Shown here in pieces: positions 1-11,853 of a DNA stretch of 64,000 nt (positions within the stretch are counted from its first letter, which is position 1; each line of letters opens with the position of its first letter). Origin of the DNA: Selaginella moellendorffii. Lineage: Eukaryota; Streptophyta; Lycopodiopsida; Selaginellales; Selaginellaceae. The DNA is taken from the NCBI RefSeq assembly GCF_000143415.4, contig NW_003314347.1, positions 172,875 to 236,874 on the forward strand, written 5' to 3'. The notes under the pieces were generated by a model. It ran no database searches. It had not been told where the DNA came from and worked only from the letters and a program-made list of their open reading frames with translations. A program made the position numbers and the translations under genes.

Positions 1-249
1 GGATAACCTCTTGCCTATAGACAAGAAAGAATAAAGTTATGTTAATATTACCCTTGTATATGGTATGAAATGCCGACAATGTAGTAGGCAAGTATCTATG
101 CCATGCTAAGGATGATCAACCATAAACCTGCTGAAAATTGCTTTGATGGTTTTATTTGAAGATTTTACTTGGCCATTGCTCTATAGATAATAATTGCTAC
201 TATAAGTGTGAGTGATAGCCAAACTTTACATGAGAGTCTTGAACACCTT
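1..249. other. No gene seen
   Basis: AT-rich DNA without a recognisable reading frame, lying just outside the solo LTR that follows. Confidence 0.5.
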
Positions 250-254
250 ACTAA

Positions 255-1745
255 TATGAGACACAAATCCCTAAGCCCCAAAGTAGAGCCGAAAGGGGCC
301 CACATGGTAATGGCTAAAGTGGAAGCCAAACGAGCATAACACGTTTGGACTAAAAGTTTTGACTTGAATAGTCGAGAGTGAGAGTGGAACTCCTAACGAA
401 GTGCTCGAGGAATGAGTACGAAGCAAGCAGTAAATGAGTCTCTAAAAAAGGGACACAAGAGGACTAACACATGACATATAGAAGTGTCGAGATGGACTTG
501 AGACGAAGTTTGAGATGGACCTGAGATGGACCTGAGATGGACCCAAGATGGAGTCCGATATGGAGTCTGAGATGGACCCGAGATAGAGTCCGAGATGGAG
601 CCCAAGATGGACCTGAGATGGAGTCTGAGATGGACCTAAGATGGAGTCCGAAATAGAACAAAGACCGAGATTAAGACCAAGACCGAGACTGAGATCAAGT
701 CTAAGATTGAGACTAAGACCGAGTCTAAGTCTAAGATCAAGTCCGAGTCCGAGTCTGAATATTAATACAAGTTGTTGGGTGAAAGCCCAAAGCAATCGTC
801 TCCCAAAGGGTTCCAAAAGTATAGTAGGGAGAGAGTGGAGGTTGGATTCCAGTGGAACCAATTTAGCCAAGAAAGGCTAGTATGACCCAGGAAGGCTATA
901 CCCATGTGTTGGTGATCATATAACCACTAAAGAGTCCAAAGTTAGAGTGAATATAGACAAACTATCAAAGTAGCTTGGTGAGGTGTTCAAGAGTTGGCTT
1001 TAGCTCGCATGGGAGATCAAATGATCAATGCTCCCAATCCAAGTGTGGGTGGCATTACCTACTTTGAGGCTTATCAAAACCTTGCTCTAGCCACCTAGCT
1101 AGGGCACCCAAAGGCAGATGGTGGGAAGAGTATCTATGGGGCTTGTATAGGGCTATAGTGTTTTAAAATTTCATCCCAGAATCCTAGATTGTGGAAAGGA
1201 AGAAAGGCAATTCACTTATGTGGTGACCAAGGATGCAGTTATACAACAAGGAAGCCTTAGAGGTCATTGGGACATAGTGGTTGGGCTTGTGGGCCTTGCC
1301 CAGTGATAGTGTTGACAAACACAGCTGTGGACAGAAAGGGACTTGGTGGGGACTAAGAAAGGGATATTAGGGAAGGCTATTCCCCATGTCTGTGGGCATC
1401 CTAAAGAGTGGATTTAGGATGATCACTCATGGATGAATGACCCAGCTTTTGAGAGACGAGACTGTGATGCAAGTGGTGTTGAACCACCAGTGTGACAAAG
1501 GTGATAGGCATGGCCTTAGCGTAAAAGGTTGATATGTCAATGATACCTTTGAGTGTCAGCTATGGGATCAAACTCATAAAGCACTTGGACCAAGTGCAAA
1601 AGTTGAGTAGCATATATGCCATTTTCAGGGCTAACAAGTCCCCAAGTCTGGCATAAGACTTATGGAGGTTGAGATTGAAACTCCTCCATATGGTCAAAGT
1701 TGTGGTTAAGTGATTAAAGTAGAATGGAAAAATTAATCACTTACA
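255..1745 (+). mobile_element. Solo LTR of the repeat-rich LTR family
   Basis: This stretch matches the LTRs at 5,783-7,535 and 25,678-26,311 from end to end. It starts TATGAGACAC (TGTGAGACAC in the sister at 25,678) and ends TTACA. It is flanked by a perfect 5-bp direct repeat, ACTAA, at 250-254 and 1,746-1,750, and no primer-binding site follows its right end. That is the signature of a solo LTR left by recombination between the two LTRs of a full element. Its internal tandem array of GAGATGGACC/GAGACC-like units spans roughly 490-760. It is more diverged than the copy at 5,783. Confidence 0.8.
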
Positions 1746-1750
1746 ACTAA

Positions 1751-2929
1751 GAAACATGCCATCATGATCAAATATAAAAGTCACTAAAATGCCAATTGAT
1801 AGAAAATGTGCTCATACAAGAATATAACAACAGCATCTTAGTTTGTTATGCATAATATAATAACTTTCTCCCATTTTGAGAAATAATCTATTGCTACAAG
1901 TAAGTAGCAAAGGCTAAACCGATAAAGAACTTTATTAAGAAAAGTATAACTACAAAAGTTTATGCTTAAAGGTTGTTATTACTCCAAATATAGCTTTAGA
2001 GGGGCCTTATTAGTATGAATATAAGTAGCCACACCCTGAAGGTCTGCTAGAATGGGAGATATCTCTTAAGCAACTGCAACCAAAGCCTTACTTAGATATG
2101 CAATGTTCAAAAAGAATTGCAAATTAAAGTTTTAGATCAAAATAGTGTAAAATCTATGAAACCTTGTGGAGAAGAAAGGTTAGTATATCAAATTGAACCT
2201 GGAAAATGATGTAAGCTCTCAACAAAAGGTGGTAAAAACATTTAAGCATATAAACAATTGTCGTTGTCTCCTTCTCAATAGTTATATGTTTACACCTTGA
2301 TTTTCAGAAAGAATGAGATGCAAAATAAATCATATAGAAGGGGGTTTTATCATCCTTACACTAACAATAACAAATGCCAAAAACTTTCTCTTCAAGGTCA
2401 TGTATGTATTAGTATATGATTTTTTGAATTTAGACTTTTTAAAAGGTTATTTAGCTTAGTGCTTAAGAATTCTTAATCCTAAATATCCTAAAACCATTAA
2501 CCAATTGGAAAATAGGGTGCATTTTTGTTTATGGGCCCTTTTCCTCTATATTTGAACTCTTATGGATTATCTTTAGGATCATTTTCTTTAGTTGCCAAAA
2601 TCCACTACACTTTCTTACAAATTCACACCCTCATGAATGGAAACTAAGAGCCTAACTAGAGCAAACTAAACCTACAAAATGTAAATTTCAACATTTGGTA
2701 TGATTTCCCTAACCAATTAACATAATTGAGACTCTTTTGATACCATATGTAAGATCTTGAGTTTGGACTTCCTAAAAGGTCACTTAGTCTAATACTACTT
2801 AAACCCAATAATACTTTAATTTATTAGAAAACAAAGTGTACTTTTAAATCATCTATCAAATCATTCTCTTTAGTTTACATAGTAGCTACAAGATCAATGT
2901 CAATTAGAAAGTTTCTCTAAGTGACTCAA
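1751..2929. other. AT-rich spacer with a possible older LTR edge
   Basis: No coding potential seen. Two imperfect copies of a block reading roughly TTTGGACTTCCTAAAAGGTC occur near 2,430 and 2,765. At 2,731-2,746 the minus strand reads TATGGTATCAAAAG, which resembles an initiator-Met primer-binding site next to a TGTAAGATC edge. This may be a remnant of an older retroelement that the gypsy element jumped into. Confidence 0.3.
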
Positions 2930-3560
2930 TGTAGCATGAATTTGGAGCCGAACTCCAAGCCTGTTGCGCTACGAACGAGGGTCCAGTACAATCCCACGAG
3001 CACCAGCTCCCTGTATCCAGCACCTACACGCAAAATGGTGTCAGACGGAGTCTGGCACAATTTTGGCATACTGCTGGCCTAACGCGAGGAAGAGGGTACT
3101 CCACCGACTAGAGTAGCATGGAGCTTGGGTTTAGACCCAAGCCGGACACAGAACAAGGAGTGACACAGCCCAGTGGGAGCCAAATTAATATCTCAGATGG
3201 TCGGACATGCATTCCAACCACTATCCCTATTATACATTTGGAACCCCTCATAGTCCCCCCCCCCCCCCCCCCCCTAAGGAACACACGCTTTGGGCTTTCA
3301 CCCCAAGCCTCCCTTAGTACCAAGAGTTAGTCTCTGGGACAAGCTCGAAATTTACCAAATATGGAATGGCGCTAGATTGCGAATTTGGACACGGGACGAA
3401 CACCATTGTGTTCAGGCCGACCTTTACACTCTGTAGATATGCCAAATGAGCAAATATAGACACTTTCCATAAATAGCATTTAGGACCGAAGTGAGACTAA
3501 CACAAAGGGCATGATAGCGAGGGTGTTTGGCAGATACGGTAAGCTATCATCCAGCGATAT
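2930..3560 (-). mobile_element. 3' LTR of the minus-strand Ty3/gypsy element
   Basis: The segment is repeated at 28,492 to about 29,115 with a few percent divergence, and the two copies bracket gag and pol in the right order for a minus-strand element. The inner edge at 28,492 abuts a primer-binding site, so the homologous edge here (2,930) is the outer 3' end. The other edge is less certain because similarity runs into the end of the integrase reading frame. It holds a run of 20 C at 3,255-3,274 (11 C in the other LTR), a likely replication-slippage tract. Confidence 0.65.
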
Positions 3561-5777
3561 CCTCAGTAGCTCTAGACCAACTTTGGCATAGTTGCTCCGC
3601 ATAAGTCTCAACGGCCGGGACCAACACTTTGGACATTGGTTTCTGTACAACAATCTATTGAGGCACTCTGCGAGCATTTCCTTGCAACATCTCCCATGGA
3701 GAATAGCCAATAGCGCTGTGAAATGTGTTATTATAACATATTTCTGCTGTATCCAAATGCTCAACCCAGTCGCGTTGGTCCGCCGCGATATAGTACCGTA
3801 GATAATCCTCAACGTGAGCATTCACGCGTTCAGTCTGCCCATCAGTTTAAGGATGATAAGCCGTATTGAACTTCAATTTGGTACCAAGCAGTTGGAATAG
3901 TGTGCCCCAAAACTTCCCCATAAACCTTGAATCTCTATCCGAAATCATCTTTTTGGGAAGACCACGAACTCGCACTACTTCATGGAAAAAGAGCTTTGCT
4001 GCTTGTTTCACATTCACTGTTCCCACAGTTGGAATGAAGTGTGCAATCTTCGACAACTGATCCACAACCACCATCAAAGTATCATAACCCTTAGACTTCG
4101 GCAAGCAAGTGACAAAATCAAGTGTGACACTCTGAAATGGCCATGCCAGTGCTGAAATGCACTTTAACTTTCCAGCCTACTTCTCAGTTTTGCGCTTACA
4201 TTGCTAGCATATAGGGCAGGAACAGACATAATCCGCTACATCACCTTCCATACCAGACCAGAAAAATCCCTTTTTCAACGAAGCCAGAGTCTTTCGCTGT
4301 CCACTATGTCCCGCTGCTGGAACATCATGATGTTCCTGTAGAAATAATTGCTGGAGATCTTTAGAGGGAAGATACAATCTTTCTTGCTTATAGAATATAA
4401 GCCCATCCCGAACTGAGAAGTGAAGCTTCACATTAGTGCGACTAGCAACTTTTGTTGTTTCGCTACCAGGGCTCTGCTTCAACAACCCTGCACGACATAA
4501 GATTGCCTTCGCCAATGGATCACTTCCATATGAAGCTCGCACGTCCTCTAACCAGTTTGCACTGATTGCTGATATTGCCCGGAATTGAGTCTGACGACTC
4601 AATGCATCCAGAACAATATTGTCTTTACCAGGTTTATATATGATTTCAATATCATATCTAGCAAGCTTCTTTTGCCAACGAGCTTGCTTCGCCGTAAGCT
4701 TAGGCTACGTAGCAAAGTAGCTCCATGTGTTACTATCTATATAAACCTTGGTATGTCCACCCAAGTAGTGTCTCCAATGTTCCAGGGCTGACACTATAGC
4801 AAATATCTCTTTCTCATGCGTTGGCCATCTTCATTGAGTTTCATCCAATTTCTTGGAATAGAACGCAACAGGACAACCATGTCACCTTAGCATAACACCA
4901 ACCGCTTTGTCACAATCTTGCTGCAACACAGCACCAATATCATATCCAGATGCATCACAATGCACTTCAAAGGGTTTATCAAGATCTGGGATCTTGAGAA
5001 TAGGAACCGTAGTCAAGATCTCCTTCAACCGTACAAAAGCACGCTGGCAAGTTGGTGTCCAATGAAATGGAATACTACTCTTTGTCAACTCAATCAATAG
5101 AAGAGAAATTCTTGCAAAATTGTGGACAAACTTGCGATAGTATCCCGCCAAACTGAGAAAGGAACGAACATTTGATACAGTGGTCGGGGTTTCCCAGGAT
5201 TTCATTGCTTCCACCTTCTTTGGATCGACCTCAATTACGCCACCACCAACTATATGTCCGAGAAAGTTTACGGGCAATTGTCCAAAAGCGCATTTACTTT
5301 CCTTAGCATACAGTTTGTGTTCGCACAATTTCTGAAACACCAGCTCCAAGTGTTTCAAATGATCCTCCAACGTTTTGCTAAAGACTAGAACATCGTCGAT
5401 ATATAGGACAACAAATGTGTCCAAATAATCTCCAAATATTCTATCCATCATAGTGCTGAACGTTGCTGGAGCATTGCATAACCCGAACGGCATGACAAAA
5501 AACTCATAAGATCCGTACCGAGTCTTAAAGGTTGTCTTCTCTACATCCTGATCTGCCACCCGTATTTGATGATACCTGGACCACAAATCAAGTCACGTAA
5601 AATACTTAGCCTTTAAAAGTTGGTCAAACAAGTCATCAATGCGAGGCAAAGGATAACTATTTTTTACCGTGATCTTGTTTAGTGCCTGATAGTCAATACA
5701 CATCCTCATGGTTCCATCTTTTTTCATAATAAAGAGGACCGGCGCTCCATAAGGTGACTTGCTTGGTCGGATATGAC
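3561..5777 (-). pseudogene. Ty3/gypsy pol: reverse transcriptase, RNase H, integrase (C-terminal half)
   Basis: Read on the minus strand this is the downstream half of a gypsy polyprotein. Reverse transcriptase shows FFVMPFGLCNAPATF and the catalytic YIDD in VVLYIDDVLVFS (about 5,390-5,410). RNase H follows with FEVHCDASGYDIGAVLQQD (about 4,930). Integrase has an HHCC-type zinc region (HHDVPAAGHSG ... CSCPIC, 4,204-4,330) and DDE-core residues in DTLMVVVDQLSKIAHF and ISDRDSRFMGKFW. The frame is broken by stops, for example TAA after TAYHP at 3,845, where related elements have Gln (CAA). The reverse transcriptase is cut at 5,778 by insertion of the LTR element and resumes at 26,317. Not expected to make a working polyprotein. 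Confidence 0.9.
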
Positions 5778-5782
5778 CTTTG
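5778..5782. other. Target-site duplication CTTTG (left)
   Basis: CTTTG immediately precedes the 5' LTR and recurs at 26,312-26,316 immediately after the 3' LTR. Together they mark the exact insertion site within the gypsy reverse transcriptase codons. Confidence 0.9.
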
Positions 5783-6009
5783 TGTGAAACACAAAATCCC
5801 TAGGCCCCAAAGTGGAGCCGGAAGGGTGCCACATGGTAGTGGCCAAAGCGAACGCCAAACGAGCGTAACACGTTTGGACTAAAAGCTCCGACTTGAAAGG
5901 TCGAGAGCGGGAGTGGAACTCCCAACAAAGTGCTCAAGGAACGAGCACGAAGCGAGCAATAAGCGAGGCTCCAAAAAATGACCCAAAAAGGACTAGCACA
6001 TGACACGTG

Positions 6010-6330
6010 GAATTGTCCGAGATGGAGTCCGAGATGGACCGAGACGGAGTCCGAGATGGAGCCCGAGATGGAGTCCGAGATGGACCGAGACGGAGTTCGA
6101 GATGGAGTCCGAGATGGACCGAGATGGAGTCCGAGATGGACCAAGACGGAGTCCGAGATGGAGTCTGAGATGGACCTGAGATGGAGTCTAAGATGGACCG
6201 AGACAGAGTCCAAGATGGAGTCCGAGATGGACCCAAGATGGAATCCGAGATGGAGTCCAAGAAGGACCCAAGATGGAGTCCGAGGTCGAGACTGGGACCG
6301 GGACCGGGACCGAGACCGAGACCGAGACCA

Positions 6331-6363
<33 letters not shown>

Positions 6364-6530
6364 TCGGGACCGAGACCGAGACTGAGGCCGAGGCCGAGTC
6401 CGAGTCCAAGTCTGAGTCCGAGTCTGAGTCCGAGTCCGAGTCCGAGTTCGAGTCCGAGTCCGAGTCTGAGTCCGAGTCCGAGTTCGAGTCCGAGTCCGAG
6501 TCTGAGTCCGAGTTCGAGTCTGAGAGGGTG
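6010..6530 (+). repeat. Hexamer/dodecamer tandem array in the LTR
   Basis: About 500 bp of back-to-back degenerate units: first GAGATGGAGTCC-type 12-mers, then GAGACC hexamers (about 6,295-6,395), then GAGTCC hexamers (about 6,395-6,520). The shift in unit type along the array suggests successive local amplifications. Long 'open frames' across it on both strands (Ser-Asp, Arg-Pro or Glu-Thr repeats) are by-products of the 6-bp period and not genes. Shorter versions lie at about 490-760 and 25,915-26,040. Confidence 0.9.
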
Positions 6531-6599
6531 AAAGCCCACCCAGACCCTAGGGGGTTTGGTGAGCTCCAAAAGTATAGTAAAGGGGAGGACTGCAGTGGA

Positions 6600-6670
6600 G
6601 CCAGTTTGGCCAGGAAAGGCCAGTTTGGCCAGGAAAGGCCAGTTTGGCCAGGAAAGGCCAGTTTGGCCCA
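6600..6670 (+). repeat. Three tandem copies of a ~19-bp unit
   Basis: The unit CAGTTTGGCCAGGAAAGGC occurs three times head to tail, followed by a diverged fourth copy. The solo LTR has a single unit at the corresponding place, so the triplication is specific to this copy. Confidence 0.8.
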
Positions 6671-7538
6671 GGAAGGCTGTACCCAGTGTTGGGTGATGAG
6701 CTGCCCACTGGGAAGTCCAAGAATAGAGTGAACACGGACCGACAAGCAGGGTAGCTTGGTGAAGTGTTCAAGAGCTGGCTCTAGTTCCCCTGGGAGATCG
6801 ACTGGCCGATGCTCCCAGTCCAAGTGTGGGTGGCACTACCTACTTGGATACCAGGAGTGGCTCAATGGAACCTCGCTCTAAGCCCATGGCTAGAGCACCC
6901 AAAGGCAGAAGGCGAGGAGAGTACCCACGAGGCTTGCATAAGGCCACGGTGTTCCGAAATGTTATCCCAAAGGCCTAGACTGTGAAAAGGAAGAGGAGTA
7001 GACCTCTGGTGTAGTGACCAAGGATACAGTCGTGTAGTGAGGAAGTCCCAGAGGACCATGGGACTTAGTGGTCGAGCTTGTGGGCCTTGATCCAGTGGCA
7101 GGGTTGGCGAACACGGCCAAGGACAAGTGGGGACCAAAAAGAAGATATTGGGGAAGGCTATTCCCCATATCTGTGGGCATCTTAAGGATGCTAAGGAGTG
7201 GATCTGGGATGACCACTCATGGACGGATGGCCCAATCTTGGAGAGACGAGATTGCAATGCAGGTGGTGTTGGACCACCGATGTGACCAAAGTGATTGGGC
7301 ATGGCCTAGTGTAACGGGCTGGTATGTTGGTGGTGCCTTGGGGTGTCGGTCATGGGACCGGACATGTGGAGCACTTGGACCAAGTGCAAAGGTTGAGTGG
7401 CATGGATGCCATTCTCGGGGCTAGCAAGCCCCAAGTCCTGAGTGGGACTTATGGAAGTTGTGAATGAGACTCCTCCAAGTGGTCGAAAGTGTGGTTAAGT
7501 GACTAAAGTAGAATGGAAAAAATTAGTCGCTTACAACT

Positions 7539-7550
7539 TGGTATCGGAGC
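7539..7550 (+). promoter_or_regulatory. Primer-binding site (initiator tRNA-Met type)
   Basis: TGGTATCGGAGC begins three bases after the LTR end. It differs by one base from the common plant retroelement sequence TGGTATCAGAGC, which is complementary to the 3' end of initiator tRNA-Met. It fixes the LTR boundary and the element's orientation (plus strand). Confidence 0.85.
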
Positions 7551-10500
7551 TGTTTCTTAGTCCAACTTTTATTGGTGGCCAAGTATATCACCACTTGTAT
7601 TGGAATTGGAAAGTCCTAGGTATGGACCTATCCTCGAGGAGTAGCATGTTGAGAGGACATGGCTCTCCACTCAAGTTCATGCGTGAACTTGTGCACGATG
7701 TGGTGGATGGAAAAGGGCCAATAAGAGAACGACTTTGGGATCTTGGGAATAGTATGAGGGTTTCTTCAGAGAGTTGAGGATGTGATCCAGATGAGCGTTT
7801 GACGCAGCAAACGGGCTAATGTAATTGTGGTAAACAACTATAGTTGGGATCACGGGAAAGATGCAAACTCCAAGACGATAGTGGAGTCACAAGATTACCC
7901 TCATATAGTTGAAGCTGGTGCTCATGAATTTGAGACCGGAATTAATGACCGTGGAAGGTCAAATACGGAAGAGGACACAAGTCCTTGAAATGGCAGCCAG
8001 GGCTACCTTTAATAAATGTTGGAAGAACCCAAGGAGTTAGGGGTGTACTTAAAGGATGAGTTGGTATTCTCATCACATGGACAAGTGGTCCTAAGGGGCA
8101 AAAGGTTGCCCCAAGAGAACAAATCAAGTGTCAGAGTAACACTTGCAAAGATGGTCTTTGTGAGTAAGACTTGAATACAAGAAGTTGTATTCCAGTGAGC
8201 TGGGACCTCATGGGTCGTCGGATGACAAAATCCAAAAAAGCTGGAGGACTCAAATAGAGTCAAGGAATAATCCTAAAGGATTGATGGAAGCATTTGGACT
8301 AAGGTGTGTTGTACCCCACGAATGATGGGGGGGGGGGGGGGGGGATCATAGGATCCAAGGATGAGAACAGAGGGTATCTCATCGATGGCAGAATGTGCTA
8401 TGCTAAAGTGTTGGGAAAAGTGTTCCTAAAAAAAGCAACTTTGGTGCAGAGTTAGTGCTAACGGATAGTTGGCATGAGAAACGACTGGGTTGGTCTTGGC
8501 AAAGACCTAGACACAAGTGCAAAGTGTCATAAAGGCAGACGCATGGAGCCAATAGTGTGGAGACACTAAATGGGCCAAGGTGTGATGCCTTGAGGTTATA
8601 TTGATGGGTTTATGAAAACCCCTTGCCAATGGAATCCCAATGGAAATGGGAATGGCATAGCCTATGCTGGAAGGCATGTGGTTGGAGTGTGGTGACCCAG
8701 ATAATTATGGAAGTGTAGAAGCACTAAGCAATGAGTTGTAGGACTTGACAACTATGAGGCAACTAAGCATGAGGTGTAAGTAATTGGTTAAACGGGTAGA
8801 AGGTAGCTACCCAAGACTTCTTAATGGCATAAAAAAGTTAAATATACCCCTTTCAGGAATAAGTTGCTTATGTTGCGATATAGTAAGTCAATGTCATAAA
8901 AGGAAATGCTCATTGTCAAGGATGCCATCATTGGGACACCCAAACACTCTAGAACCCCAAGAGGTGGTGTTTGGAGTCACAAGGGCATTAGATAAGGCCC
9001 AAGGGACTAAGTCTCTAGTGAATGATGGATAGGAGGTGCTATCCAAACATCCAAGGTTCTGGAAACGGGAGAAATCCGTCTACCCGATTTGGACAAAGCA
9101 AAAAATGGGATTTTGGCAAGGCTAGTAATGGGCATATAGAGGCCCATAAGTAGCAACGTTAATCCCGGTGTGTGGGATTATAAGGTGAACATGCCCAGAT
9201 TGAGGAACCACTCCCTAAGCTATTGAGTAGGTTCATCCCTATGAATACTTGCTAAGGCATGGTAGAAGGTGCAAAGCTATCTTCCTAGTTTGAAGGAGAA
9301 TAACCAAAGGAAACATATGAGGCCAAAAGGCAAGTAGTATTGGGATGGAATTGAACCATAGAAATCGAAGAACATAACCAATGGTGGTTATGCAAGGTGG
9401 GAATGGAGAATCAAGAAGGTGCTCAAGGATGTTATTACTAGCAACCGCGATGCCATGGAGAGTCTAAAATGTGGAATTATCCATGTTAGACCATATAGGG
9501 AGTAGGGAGCTTGCAAAGGAGAAGCCTTAGCAAGCTAAGGAACAAAGTTCCTTGAAGGTTCCCAAAGACAATTCTAGGTAGATAAGTACCTAGAAAGCCA
9601 AGTGTAAATGGTTCCTAGAGTGCGCGAAATCAGAGTGGCGCAGTAAAAGCGTGGTCTTGAAGCTGGCCATGAGGCAAGGCTATCAAGGTTGGGGAAATAG
9701 TTCCCGAGTGTTCAAAGAGAAGGCTTTGAACGAAAATCGATGGTTAAAGACTTTCACACTTATGCATGAATCATGTTACGGTGGCCAGATGATTTGCTAA
9801 GTGGGATTGGCAAGTCAGGGGAATAAATCCCTTAGTTGAAGGTGCTAACTTCAAAAGGGGTGGCCCATGGGGCCGAGCAAGGAGGAGTCCATGCATGATC
9901 ACAGACTTGTTAAGTGAGAGGACTTGGCAATGTGGAGGAACTAGGTTCCTAAGTTGTGATCTATAGTGCGCTTTAAGTATATGATGGTGCACTGGCGTGG
10001 GGAGTCACGCCAGGCATCCAGTGTGATGCCATCCGTAGATGCATATACGAAGGTTGGGTTTGAGTCCCGACCCTCTAGTGCTTGGGTTCGAGTCCCAAAT
10101 CACTAGGGCGTGGTGATGGTTTGGAATATGAGGACACTCATTTTTCAGTGATCATGGACTCTCAGTGAGGAGACTGGTTTGGGCACACTGCCAAGCGGGG
10201 GATGCCCCGGAGTTGTGATGCATAGTTAGATTGCTTAGTGTGAAAGCTCAACATATCTAAGTTGAAAACTTTGGTGCAAGTGGCACCAAGGACGTGGTGA
10301 ATGAGATGGGGACACCCAGTCTCAGTGGCTATGAACCCTTGGCCGGATGGGCTGGCTTGGGTGCACCTCCAAGTGTGGGGGATGCCCCCGAGGTCATGGT
10401 CAACAACTTAAAGGTCTAAAAGATCTAGTACTTATTGGCAAACCTATTAAGGTGTTAAGGTTAGATCACTACGTGATCTTATGGCCAAAACAAGGACAAG

Positions 10501-10938
10501 GTCCTTGTGAGGTTAAGGAATAAAGTTTCAAGTTCAAAGTGTTGATTGGAACTATTGATGATGGTGTGGCTTGGTCAAGGTGACCAAATGAGAAGGACAC
10601 CTAAGGGAAATGAAATATGTCAATGCGATGGCATAGTGAGTCCAAGAAAAGTAGTCTCAATAAGAGATCCAAGGGAGGGTCTCAAAAGTTGGGCCGTGGA
10701 TAGAGCCCATAGAAAAAAAAAATGTTAAAAAGACGTACTAGAGGTGAACACCCTCTGGACTTGGAAAGCAAAGTCTTTGCTATGGAATCGAAAGGATACC
10801 TCGAGAATGGAGGTAGGGATCTGATGTTGCTAAGTGCAACAATCAAGGATAAGAGCAAAAGACTAGAGGCTAAGAAAAAAGCCATGGGAATCATGGGAAA
10901 GAATCCAAAACACAAAGTTAGGCCAAAAACGCTAAAAA
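7551..10938 (+). mobile_element. Interior of the large LTR element, no readable gag-pol
   Basis: About 3.4 kb between the primer-binding site and the nested 14-kb element. Only short frames are present (longest about 84 codons) and none shows gag, protease, reverse transcriptase or integrase motifs. The element therefore looks non-autonomous, like a LARD (large retrotransposon derivative), or is fully decayed. Visible structure: a run of 18 G at 8,327-8,344, two T-arm-like stem-loops at 10,052-10,106, and two diverged copies of a block ending in GGGGGATGCCCC (about 10,120-10,210 and 10,290-10,395). Confidence 0.65.
10052..10106 (+). repeat. Two adjacent T-arm-like stem-loops
   Basis: GGTTGGG-TTTGAGT-CCCGACC (10,052-10,072) is followed by a stem of CTAGTG...CACTAG enclosing TTGGG-TTCGAGT-CCCAA (10,075-10,106). 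The 7-nt loops and GGTTCGAGTCC resemble a tRNA T-arm and RNA polymerase III B box, but no acceptor, D or anticodon arm is present. Confidence 0.5.
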
Positions 10939-10959
10939 CTCTATTTCGTTAAAGTGGGA
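10939..10959 (+). repeat. Left terminal inverted repeat
   Basis: The first 20 bases are CTCTATTTCGTTAAAGTGGG. The stretch is perfectly repeated in reverse complement at 25,012-25,032. The outward flanks TAAAAA and, on the other side, TAGAAG also partly match. Confidence 0.8.
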
Positions 10960-11595
10960 TTTATTCAGTAAAATGGGACTAGGTACAAATTTTCAAGTAT
11001 TTGAAAATGACGTGAAATTATATGTTTTTTGTCCAGGGGCTAGACATATCTGGGGCATGGTGACTAGCGCGGTGACTTTGTGTCCAGACTGAGTCCATCT
11101 GGTTGTATAATAAATCTCATTGTCAAGGTGAACAAGCCGAATCTGAAGCTAAAGAAGAGCGATGGCTTGTGCGCACACACTATTTGTTTGTTCATTGAGC
11201 GTGTGGTGAGCTTTCCAAGATGAACGTCATTCCTATTAGCCAGACATATAACTTAATGGTGAGAACATTTAGATATTATTCAATGTTATCTTTTTCTAAC
11301 GAATCTAATTGTGAAGGTGTAGCAAGAGGCATTGCTAGTCTGGAGAAGTCATTTAACTCATTTGACCCTTAGTGTATTTTCATGAAACTAAATAACATTC
11401 ATATTATTAAGGAATTTCTCTAGTACCTTTTTTTTATGACATAGAGGCTTGCATTTCTTTCAAAGGTGATTTAGTAAAAGGCCTGAGGGCACATGCCATT
11501 CTATTTCTCAGACCGGTATTAAGATATACTAGTGCAAAGGGAAAAAGGTATTCGGTGATCAAGTAAATGGCATGAGGGCACACGCCATTATAAGC

Positions 11596-11853
11596 CTAAG
11601 CGCTAGTGGACACCTCCTTTTTGGTACTCTTAGCAGTACTATCATCCTTCTCCGGGTCAGTTGTTTTGCTTTGGATTGTTGTCTCTGACGTTACTGGGGC
11701 GTTCTCGATAGTTGTTAATGTTGCCGTTTGTTCAGAAAAATGATCACCTGGAGTATAGTACGGGGAGTTTGGAAGACTTATATATTCTACATCTTCACCT
11801 ATCTCCTTCTCCGTCTCCTTTTCTGCCTCACTTACAGATTTTGTGCTTGCCAT
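11596..11853 (-). CDS. Hypothetical 85-residue acidic protein
   Basis: Starts at ATG (11,853) with MASTKSVSEAEKETEKEIGE and ends with a Lys/Thr-rich tail. No family recognised. It is low in hydrophobic residues and rich in Glu, Thr and Ser, so it is likely disordered. It sits downstream of, and on the same strand as, the transposase-like gene, between palindrome copies at 11,566 and 11,974, and could be a small accessory gene of the element or a terminal exon. A longer frame upstream to 11,955 uses a non-ATG start and seems less likely. Confidence 0.35.
   Translation of the reverse strand: MASTKSVSEAEKETEKEIGEDVEYISLPNSPYYTPGDHFSEQTATLTTIENAPVTSETTIQSKTTDPEKDDSTAKSTKKEVSTSA

Larger units (their letters stand above)
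5783..7535 (+). mobile_element. 5' LTR of the inserted large LTR element
   Basis: It starts TGTGAAACACAAAATCCC and ends TTAGTCGCTTACA, and is directly followed by a primer-binding site (7,539-7,550). At about 1.75 kb it is the longest of the three family LTRs in the window. It holds a large tandem-repeat block (6,010-6,530) and a short triplication (6,600-6,660). The 3' LTR partner at 25,678 has lost about 1.1 kb from its middle. Confidence 0.9.

Noticed and set aside
393-880. Several frames of 65-142 codons on both strands
   Set aside because: They are created by the GAGATGGACC-type tandem repeats in the solo LTR; composition is a simple dipeptide repeat.
5934-6823. Long Ser-Asp, Gly-Leu, Arg-Pro and Glu-Thr frames up to 211 codons
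   Set aside because: The 6-bp period of the LTR array keeps all frames open on both strands; no start context or family signal.
10075-10106. A tRNA gene
   Set aside because: Only a T-arm-like stem-loop is present; no anticodon, D or acceptor arms.
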